DNA from: Hsuehochloa calcarea
Lineage: Eukaryota > Streptophyta > Magnoliopsida > Poales > Poaceae
Assembly: GCA_036346395.1 (NCBI GenBank)
Contig: CM070602.1
Coordinates: 22,081,098-22,145,097 of the forward strand
DNA: 64,000 nt
Direction: 5' to 3'
Positions 47,333-55,953 of this stretch are shown here, piece by piece. The first letter of the stretch is position 1; each line of letters opens with the position of its first letter. The notes below the pieces were generated by a model. The model saw only the letters and a program-made list of their open reading frames with translations. It was not told the origin of the DNA and made no database searches. The translations under genes were made by a program, and so were the position numbers.

Positions 47333-48973
47333 TGTTGGTGATATACCCTAGAGGCAATCATAGAGATGATTGTATCATGTCTATATTTATGAGTTATTGA
47401 ATAAGTGTTATTATGTTCCTTCAATGAATCATCAGTTATAAAAGATTAACGAGTATGTGACTCGTTGGTGAAGCTCTTTTAACTTATGATGATGTCGTTC
47501 TAAATGTATTCTTGGTCGTATGTCACTGGTCGGAACACCAATGATCCTATCGACCAGTATATGTATTGATTGATGACCATGTTTCACCCATCATGGATAT
47601 AGAGATATCGAATCAATAGTGTGAACACATGTTAGAGAACATAGTGTTGATTGACCCACCTTGAGGCACTATCGAAATTGTTATGATTTCATGTGTCATC
47701 AGTTGGTCCCAAACAATGATGATGTGTAATCCTTAGACCTGAGATTAGTATGGTTTTCTACATGCGTAAGAGTATATTTTGGGGTTGTCAAACGCTACTC
47801 TGTAACTGGGTAGTTATAAAGGTAGCTTTCAGGTATGCTAAGAAACATGTGCAAGAATGTGACTGGTCGGATATGGGATTTGCCCTCCTAACATAACAGG
47901 AGAGATATCTTTCGGCCCCTCAATGTGGTTAGATAAAGAAAGTGCATGACTATGCCACTAGTGGTCGAAGAGTTCGACCACGTGAAGTTATCCGACACTT
48001 GATCGATAAAGTATTGAACAGTCCATGGATGCCACAACATCTCACCTGAAGTTCAACTAGATATCGTGAGGCAAAGAGAGAATACACGAGCTGGTCTTTC
48101 AGTTCGATCAGATACGGACTAGTCATATAGAGATACGAGCTGGTCGTAGGCTGGTCGAACATGATCACTAGGTGGACAAAATCTGGTTGTAAGGAGTTAC
48201 AAACTTGTCGAGACCAAATATGAGCTGGTTGTATAGAGATACGAGCGGTCGTTAGTGATAAGGACCTGGTCGTAGATCATATTGCATTAAGGTTCGTCCG
48301 ATATACTTTGTCTATATTTGGGAATCGTTGTGTCTGCTAGGTACCACTAACGACTCATGGTTAGAAAAAGTTTTCGAGTCACAACCGAACTACACATGAA
48401 CCTACAGGGTCAAACACTCAATGGGTTGGAACAAACCAGTATGGATACGATTCGTCAAATGTGTTCGGATAGGATCCGTCACATGCACTATATAAAGAGA
48501 TGCTTGAGGCTTTGGGGAGATAGGTGTAACAGACAACACGTGAGTTGCTCCAAACCCTAGTCACCACCTTCTTGAGAGAACCTTCCTGCGTGACTTGGTG
48601 CTAGCACACCGACTTACAATATTCCTGCCCTGGATGTGTGGATACCGTGGAGGCACTACTACGGTTGCTGTTACACTTGAGGACGATCCGCAAATTTGCA
48701 AGAAAAGCAATTAGTTACTGGAGGAGACGATCAGTGATGAGCACACTAGACGATCGACTACGAGGACGATCAACTCCGCTGGACAATCGATCACAAGATC
48801 GACTATGACCACTACTTCGACGCACTCTTCGTTGGACCAGGCTGCTAAAACTCTTCTTTCGCTGCATTGCACGTCCGGTGGTAACGATCTGTAATCTCTT
48901 ACTTGCATGGTATCCTAGTTTACGTGGTAGAATTTTTGAATTGTCAGCTAGTGTGGCCTACCATATATCAACA
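47333..48973 (+). mobile_element. 3' LTR of the copia element
   Basis: TGTTGGTGATATACCC to ATATCAACA, 1641 bp, uninterrupted. It is followed by TCGAC, while the 5' LTR is preceded by GTGAG, so the expected 5-bp duplication is absent. TATA box at 48489-48495. Confidence 0.88.
48102..48160. repeat. 59-bp palindrome in copia 3' LTR
   Basis: GTTCGATCA...TGGTCGAAC, the best-preserved ends in the window. Further TCGTA-type hairpins, some decayed, follow to about 48250. Confidence 0.88.
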
Positions 48974-50043
48974 TCGACGAGGTGGCTGACACGCGAGTCT
49001 GGTCGGGCCAAGTGGGTGGTCGAATCGAGTGGTTCTAGGGTCGAAATCGAGTGGATGGTCGAAATCGAGCGACTGCTCGAAATCGAGTGGATGGTCGAAA
49101 TCGAGTCGAGCCCACTCGATTGATTTGACCGAGTTGATTTTGAAAGGCTGATAGGGTTGCAAATTTTACACATATTTTTCGAGCTCCTAAAATAATAAAT
49201 TTTTGAGGTGAGTCTTAAGACACAGAGAAGATCCTAGTGTAATTTTTCTAGGGTTTTTAGAAAATAAATTATTTTGTAAAAATATTTTAAGTCTCTGGTT
49301 TAGGTGTGTGACCAAGGACTAACTCGTTTTATTGACCATTTTAAAATTGCAAAATAATTTTATAAATTTTAAAAAAATTAGGTGAGTTAAATAGATACTC
49401 CAAAACCTAGGAAAAAATATTTTCAGACACTGTTCACATTATTTGTTTGTATTTAAAATTCAAAGTCAAATTTGAGCATGCAAATCAAATGGAAATCAAA
49501 TAACCTCCAAAAATTCCAAACAAGCAACAAGGCATATAAAATCCAAATACAATATTCTCAGCTACATGTATTACTATATTTTCAAAATAAAAGACACTTT
49601 GTATTTCTGAGATAAAGAAAGTATATTTGCAAATTGAATTTTGATAATTCTTTTGAAAGTACCTCAAACATTCTAGGAGCATATAAGGTTTTACTATTGA
49701 TATTTTGAATTCCAAAATAAATATTCTCATATTTGAAACGTTTTTAGTTTTACCCCAAGTTCAATTTGAGCTTTTGAATTAGAGAAGGGGTATTGGATTA
49801 CTAGGTTTAAATTATAGTCTTCAAAATCAAAGGATTTTTAACATAGGGTTTATACTCCACTATGAACTAAGTTTTTAAAATCTTGACAAACATTTATTTT
49901 GTTTTAGAAATTTCATTTCTAGGTTTTGGAAGACCAGGTTGTAACCTATTTACTTTACAACAAAAAGTTTTAAAAGGTCCAAAATATCATAAATGCACAG
50001 TAGATGCTTAGCTAATCCAACTTAGGGATTTTGGACTGTTACA
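48974..50043 (-). mobile_element. Gypsy/LARD-type LTR, duplicate B, second part
   Basis: Resumes the LTR interrupted at 39107. It aligns with 59380-60311 (AGAAGATCCTAGTGT, GAGCATGCAAATCAAATGGA, CAGTAGATGCT). It ends ...GGACTGTTACA, which read inward is TGTAACAGTCC. Nothing like the internal region at 60312 follows. Confidence 0.85.
49010..49120. repeat. GGTCGAAATCGAGTGGAT short tandem repeat
   Basis: About five units of 15-18 bp (TGGTCGAAATCGAGTGGA type) within the LTR, ending with GTCGAGCCCACTCGATTG. The related LTR at 55954-60311 lacks an expanded array at this place. Confidence 0.85.
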
Positions 50044-50697
50044 GTCCCAAACACCTCCCTGATGCCCGTGCTCCCTCTCCTCTCTGGCTTCGCCGCCCCG
50101 TCCCGTGCCCCGCTCCAGCCGCAGGGCGCCACCGCCGGCCCGCCCTGGTGGGTGCTCGTCCACGACATCACCACCCACGTGATCGCTTTGGTGCCCCAAC
50201 CCATTTCTTACCTCTTCGGTTGTCGACGACGATTCCCCACAGTCGTCGAGCACCTTCCCAGATAGCCCTCTTGTGCTCCTCTGTTCTAGCTAAGACAGAG
50301 GAGCCACAACAACTTCCCTTTCTCTCTTTAAACACCCTATGACAGTGGGCCCACCCAAATGAGTGATTTCAAATGACCCGCCCAAGGAAGCAGTAAGGAA
50401 GAAAAGAAAAGAATGGAAGAAAAGGAAAAAAGACGAAAGAAAAAACAAAAAGAAAGAAAGAAAGAAAAGAAAAATGCTATAGAGGTAATCTCAACCGTAG
50501 TGAAGAGGTTACCAAACCAATCTCATCCCTTCAACCAAACACAATCTCGTACCATCTCATACAACTAACTAAACATATTTGTTCATCATTCTATAAATCC
50601 AACCAAACAGATTGTCTGTATCATCTCATCCAGGACGATCACATCCTACTTGTACCATCCTATTTCATTTAACCTTATCTACAAACCAAACACACCC
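50044..50697. mobile_element. Right part of the TIR element begun at 34885
   Basis: Ends CCAAACACACCC, the exact inverse of the left end GGGTGTGTTTGG. The subterminal sequence on both sides is rich in GTATGAGATGGTAC-like motifs. It contains a GC-rich, open but unrecognised segment (50062-50262, MPVLPLLSGFAAPS...) and a purine-rich GAAA tract (50393-50475). Outside bases are TTC (left) and TTA (right). Without insertions the element would be about 1.3 kb. The superfamily is uncertain. Confidence 0.5.
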
Positions 50698-52086
50698 TTA
50701 GAGAGTGCAGTATTCCCTTTTCTACTACAGTAGGTGGTTCATTCATGATCGGTCAGAGCATGGACCCGGTTCTTTTCAAAGGCAACAAATAAAAGAGGGT
50801 GAAAGTTAGGCCTTATTTAGAACACTAGAATTTCGTAGAAGTTTCAACCTCCGTCGTTAAATGGTCTTACGGAAATCCCAGATTGGTGGCGTGATTGAAG
50901 CAGAAGGGTGTCAAAAGAATTCAAAAGAGAGTTTGATGGCATCCTAATCTTTTGGTGTTGGAACACTTGGAAAGAAACAAATTATATGATTTTTTGAACA
51001 GGTTTACCTCTCCGCCCAGGAGGTGTTCAGATGCATCCGGAGGATGTTGAAATGAGAAAAAGATCGGTAGGATAATTGTGGAAGAAAAAAATCATGTTAC
51101 AAACGGGGCATAGATAGTTCATCGAAAAAGAGCTTTATATGTTTGTTATTCCTAGCATCTGTCTTTCTAGTGGCGTGCTAAAGATAATTTGTACTGATCT
51201 TACCGCGCTGATCTACATTTACTCCATTATTTTTCCCCACGCTGTAGAAATCCTAGTTTTGTTTGACACCCGACCGTCCGCAATAATGAGCAGGTACCCC
51301 CACACGCCGGTAGGGCCCACCTGTCACAGCTAGAGAGAGCGACCTGTCGGTTAATGGTGGACGGTTAGGCGCTGATCACACTTTTCCTCCTTGTTGGGGC
51401 TTCAGGAGCCGTTCAGGCTAAGTTAACCCCAACAGCAAAAAAGGGAAAGCGAGTGAAAGGAGCCTGAGCCTCTCGTCCCGTCCCAATCTATGCATGGCCT
51501 TTATAACTCAAATCATTATCGTTAGCCAGACAGCCACGTGACGACAGGCGCCCATGTTTAGTTAGTTCATGCTATCTGTTCAACCACACTATCCCGCGGG
51601 CACAGAAATAGAAAACACACATAAACATATAAAAACGGGATTATCTTCTTTACGATCCAAATCCTCCAAAAATCGTAGGTTTCAAATGGCTTCGTAGGTT
51701 TTTTTCTTCTTTACGATCCAAATCCTCCAAAAATCGTACACTTTTCCTTTGTTCCAAACGGGAGGGAGGGGGTACAAAATTCAGAAATCGTTGATGCAAA
51801 TACATACACACTAGTCCGTCGATCTTCTTGTACAGCGCTGATTAGTTTGGAACGCATAAATCTTTGCGTAGATTTTGCCGGAGTTCCCAGTGAGACGATT
51901 CAATTACGATCGGAATCTAAAAAGAAAAATCTTTATGTTCCTGACGGAACTCAGACTGATATCTTTTTAGACTGCAGTGCACATCAATTACTATTGCACT
52001 CCGCTGATGGATAGGTGGTGTAAGCTGGGTGCATCGCACATATGATAAAACGGAAGATTGTTTTAAGAGGGTACAACAAAAACATT
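50698..52086. other. Intergenic sequence with a spaced direct repeat
   Basis: No gene recognised. The 34-bp sequence TCTTCTTTACGATCCAAATC and following bases occurs at 51644-51677 and again at 51705-51738, 61 bp apart. A possible degenerate TIR element spans about 50812-51760 (GGCCTTATTTAGAAC and, inverted, CCCGTTTGGAAC), not firmly bounded. Confidence 0.45.
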
Positions 52087-52971
52087 GGTGTGTTTGATTG
52101 TCTGCGTGCCTCTAGTCCGATCTCTACGGGTCATTCAGGCTGAACCTAACCGGACTGAATGGACACAATGGTGGGTTATTTTATTGTCTGTTTCTGTTGA
52201 ACCAGGCTATACTGAAATGTTGTTTGGTTAGCTACATTAGAAGAGTGGATGCATAACTGAATGCAATATGAGTTGTTTGGTTGTCTGCATGTGGCAGAGT
52301 GTACTTACCTCTTCTGGTGAGTGGTGAGAATACTCATTGTGAGAATGTTCGAGTTGGATATAAAAATGGCTAAGAAGATGGCTTCACTCCCAAAAATGGC
52401 CAAGTATTTTCTACCTTTTTGAACTCAATTGCCATATAAATGGACAAAACTCATAACTAATAATCACTTAGGGAGTAAAAAAATTCATAAAAGATCAATG
52501 TAAAAAATTCATAACTAATGTAAATGTAGTACAAAAATTGTCATTTAGGAGTACAAAAATTCATAAATAATACTAAATTGTCATTCGGTAGTATCTATGA
52601 CAACCAACGTAAATGTACAAAAATAAAAGACCCGAAAGCCATCATAGTGTTGTCATTCAGTGTTATTACTACTTCGGGGAAGGGAATACGGTAGAGAAGA
52701 TGACGAGGAAAACAAGAGGAGGAAGAGGAGCAAGCGGTGAGGGGAGGTGAGAGCAAGGTCGAGGCAGAGAGCGGTGAGAGTAACCTGGCTCGGCAGCGAA
52801 GATCATGCACGCGTGGGTGCATCGTTTGTGCCTCAGAGCCGCGCGCGCCTACATCCACCCAGCCTGGCTCAACAATGAAGGTCGTTCCTCGCGTTTCCGC
52901 TCAGCCAGGCTCGGAGGGATATTTGCATGAGCTGAGTCTGACTCGATGTGGCATGCAGACAACCGAACACC
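52087..52971. mobile_element. Non-autonomous TIR element
   Basis: Inverted ends GGTGTGTTTGATTGTCTGCG and, on the right, GGTGTTCGGTTGTCTGCATG. About 885 bp, without coding capacity. The flanks ACATT and AAATGTT are themselves inverted relative to each other, so the true ends may lie a few bases further out. No direct target duplication. Confidence 0.6.
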
Positions 52972-53170
52972 CAAATGTTACATCCAGTGGTGCAATTCAA
53001 GTTCATACGGACAACAAAACACACCTTTTAACATCACACCGCACTTACACTATAAAGAAAGCGTCCGCATGTATATATTTCTAAAATCGATTGACATGCA
53101 AGTTAAATTCTGATGGACCGGATAAACACCCACACGCGGCACGGTTAGCCATAGCCAGCTTCATTATGCA

Positions 53171-53658
53171 AAGGAAGATTGTTTGACCGTTAAACGAAGA
53201 TTCGTGTTACCGTGGGCCTGGGGTCATCATATTCTAGACTTACCACGGAAGGCAGCCCCACGCTCCTCCACTCTTCAACTAAACTACACACACTCCAAGC
53301 AAGTCCGGCCCTACCCAAGCTGGGCCCCACTCACCCCTCCTCTTGTCTTCTTCTCCGCTCCTCCCCTCTCAAGAGGAGCGTGCTGCGTGCCCAGCCCCAG
53401 CCCCGCGTGCGCGTCTCTCTCTCTGCTCCGCCTCCCCTCTCGCCTCTCCATCATCGCGTCGCGCCCCACACCGTAGAGAGGAAAGGAAGAAGAAACAAGC
53501 AGAGAAGTTCGCACAAGAAATTCCCCAATTGCTTCCTCGCTCGCTTCCTTCCTTCCCAGGCTGGCTCGATTCGGGCGAGCTAGCTAGTCGAGCGCCTAGC
53601 TAATTAGGCGAGCCACTCGGCTTGCCGGAGGCTGGTGGCTTCAGCCGCGGAGGCGGCG
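53171..53658 (+). promoter_or_regulatory. Promoter-proximal region and 5' UTR of the TBL gene
   Basis: Strongly pyrimidine-rich from about 53330, including CTCTCTCTCTCTGCTCC at about 53413-53430, as is common in 5' UTRs of expressed grass genes. The context of the ATG at 53659 (GAGGCGGCGATGCGG) is GC-rich and favourable. I cannot fix the transcription start. Confidence 0.5.
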
Positions 53659-54288
53659 ATGCGGATCTCGCGGCGGAAGGGCGGTGGCGCGGGGGTGGTG
53701 GTGGGCACGCCGAGCCGGCGGGCGCAGATCGCGGCGGTGTTCGCGCTCGCCGCGCTCCTGGGGGTCTCCGTCCTATACGACAGCGCCCACATCGCCGCCT
53801 CGCTGCGCCGCCACAGCGCCTACACCAAGCTTTCCGCCACCAGGGTAAGTACTAATAACTAAGCAGCGACGCTATGCTGCTGCCTTCTCGGTCCCTATCT
53901 CAGTCTAATCCGGAACAACCGTGCAGGAGGCGGCGGCGGAGGCCGGGGCGCGGGCGCAGGGGTTCGAATCAGCGGAGGAGGCCACGGATCGAAGCAACCC
54001 GCCCCCGCACCAGCGGCAGGAGCAGGCGGAGGAGGTGGCCAACCCTGGGGCGGCAGCCCAGAGCTCGCAGCCGGTGGTGGAGCAGGTGGTGGTGGAAGGG
54101 GATCACGGCGGCGAGAGGAGTTGCGACGTTTACAAGGGGAGGTGGCTGTACGACGAGGCGAATGCGCCGCTGTACAAGGAGTCCGAGTGCGAGTTCCTTA
54201 CGGAGCAGGTCACCTGCATGCGCAACGGCCGTCGCGACGACGACTACCAGAAGTGGCGGTGGCAGCCCGACGGGTGCGACCTCCCGAG
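53659..54288 (+). CDS. TBL/DUF231 protein (xylan O-acetyltransferase type), first two exons, 3' partial
   Basis: Exon 1 is 53659-53844 (62 codons) and ends AGG before GTAAGT. Intron 1 is 53845-53926, ending GTGCAG. Exon 2 is 53927-54288 and ends in the codon AG/ before GTACAAAC. The start at 53659 is the first ATG in this frame. Residues 1-22 are basic, about 23-40 form a single membrane anchor (AAVFALAALLGVSVLY), and 63-125 are a low-complexity Ala/Glu/Pro stem. This is the layout of a Golgi type II protein. Residues 126-183 are a PMR5N domain (SCDVYKGRWLYDEAN, ECEFLTEQVTCMRNGRRDDD, KWRWQPDGCDLPR) with Cys128, 150, 159 and 179. The wording is closest to the ESK1/TBL29-like group that acetylates xylan in the Golgi. 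The catalytic GDS and DxxH motifs lie in later exons, absent from the window. Either intron 2 exceeds 9.7 kb or the gene is truncated. Confidence 0.9.
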
Positions 54289-54634
54289 GTACAAACGCCA
54301 CCACACCTGCTCTGCTTGCCACCGTATTTCCCCCTTTAGCTAGATACGGTGTACGTATGCATACGTATACGTGTACGCATATACGGCGAACTCACTCACT
54401 GGAAAGCAGAGGTGTACGCGTTCTGCGTATCACGTATGGGCGGCTGCGAGCGGCCAGATCATTTCGTACCTTCTTTTTTTTTTTCTGTTTGAAAGCCGCG
54501 GTCGGATCAGGTGGGAGTGGGACTGGGGCGCAATTGCGTATGCAGTTTCCACGAGAGTGATATTGGTATTGTCGCTGCTGTCATCTCGTTAATTCCATGT
54601 ATTGCGCCACAGCTATAAAATAGTGGAGTAGCTG

Positions 54635-54700
54635 TTAATTTAAGTCAACTAACTGCATAGCGCAGATTTAATTTAAGTCAACTAACTGCATAGCGCAGAT
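54635..54700. repeat. 33-bp perfect tandem duplication
   Basis: Two copies of TTAATTTAAGTCAACTAACT and the following 13 bases, in intron 2 of the TBL gene. Confidence 0.9.
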
Positions 54701-54726
54701 TTTAGCAACTGTTTGCTAACTACTAA

Positions 54727-55057
54727 GGGCATCCACCACGTGGGACACTAAGAAAGGCCACGTCAAACATGCCCTAAAGCTTGCCTTTTCCTGTTCAGCA
54801 ACACTTCCCTCTTCAAGGTGGGATCAACAATTAAATAAGACATCACTTCTTCTTCTTTTTTCTTTCCACCCCACTCTCTCCCGCTCTCCCATTACACTTG
54901 TAAGTGGGACCAATCATCAATGTAATATTTTATAGCCCTTGCATAGAATATCCATGGAAATTTTTCTTGGCACCGACGGCTCCAACCTGCCGTACCAGAC
55001 CCAGTCTCTCTCTCTCTCTCCCCTTGGTACTGCCTCAAACGCACACTAAAGATGCTC
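54727..55057. mobile_element. Tourist-like MITE with TAA target duplication
   Basis: 331 bp with ends GGGCATCCAC and, inverted, GAGCATCTTT. TAA lies on both sides (54724-54726 and 55058-55060), as expected for PIF/Harbinger-derived MITEs. It contains a TCTCTCTCTCTCTC tract near 55006. Confidence 0.7.
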
Positions 55058-55763
55058 TAAGCGGTCTGGGTTACTGACTCGCTGTACAATAATTCGACGA
55101 TACGCAATTACTATATTTTTGCAACATTTGAGTTCTGTTGAAACTGTATCACTGCATTGTAGCATCTCAGGGCGTTGTTACATTTCCTGCAATTAATTAA
55201 TTTTAATGAAATACGCTGATGGTGGTTTTATTTTACTTTCACAATGGGTGTGTAGTGTGCACGTCACAATTTGGTTGATGGTTTTGGAGATCTTTTTTCA
55301 ATTCTTGCAAAGGGTTTTGTCCTTGTCTAGTTCAAAGTTTCATCAAGGCAAGTGGTTGTGCAGGATTGCCCTGCATTAGGACTACAGAGTACGTTTGGTG
55401 CGCTTGATCCATTGAAGTCTGTACTCATTAGCTATGTTTCTTGGTAACTAAGATTGGTATATGGGGGTACTTTAATTGGTTAGGTGATATAATTGTAGAA
55501 GAAAAGAGACTGCACTCATTTACTAGCCATGGTCTTTTCTTTACATAGATTAAGCAATTTAAAGGTTGATAAAGATGTTCTGTTTGTTAAAGTTGTTGGG
55601 AGGGCAGTATGACATATGAGTGGTTTGGAATCTGAAAACAAATGGGAGTTGTTGCGTGACATGGCATCAACTTCTAATTTTAACTAATTCCTAACCATTT
55701 TTGTGTATCTAACTGGAACATGTTAGACTTTATGCTTTCATGTCTATCATACCATTCTATGAC

Positions 55764-55895
55764 AACTTGATAAGTGAGGTCTGTTTGCAAATGCAATGTT
55801 CCTGCGTGGGAACATGGGCTGTATGTTCCAACTTGACAAGTGAGGTCTGTTCGCAAGTGCAATGTTCCTGCGTGGGAACATGGGCTGTATGTTCC
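55764..55895. repeat. 66-bp tandem duplication
   Basis: Two adjacent copies from AACTTGATAAGTGAGGTCTG to GGGCTGTATGTTCC, with about three mismatches. Each contains the palindromic-looking TGTTCCTGCGTGGGAACA, a potential hairpin. Confidence 0.92.
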
Positions 55896-55953
55896 AAGTT
55901 CGAGACAAGTTGTGAATTTGTGATTTGCTAGTATAATAGTTGTATGTCTGAAG

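Larger units (their letters stand above)
54289..55953 (+). other. Start of TBL intron 2
   Basis: Begins with a good donor (AG/GTACAA). I searched for the next TBL exon (a GDSLNRNQW-type segment) and found none up to the LARD-like element at 55954. It contains a T-rich run, two small tandem repeats and a MITE, listed separately. Confidence 0.6.

Noticed and set aside
54371..54592. Further TBL exon after exon 2
   Set aside because: The frame has no PMR5N or catalytic-domain similarity and contains a T-rich run. Exon 2 ends cleanly at a donor site at 54289.
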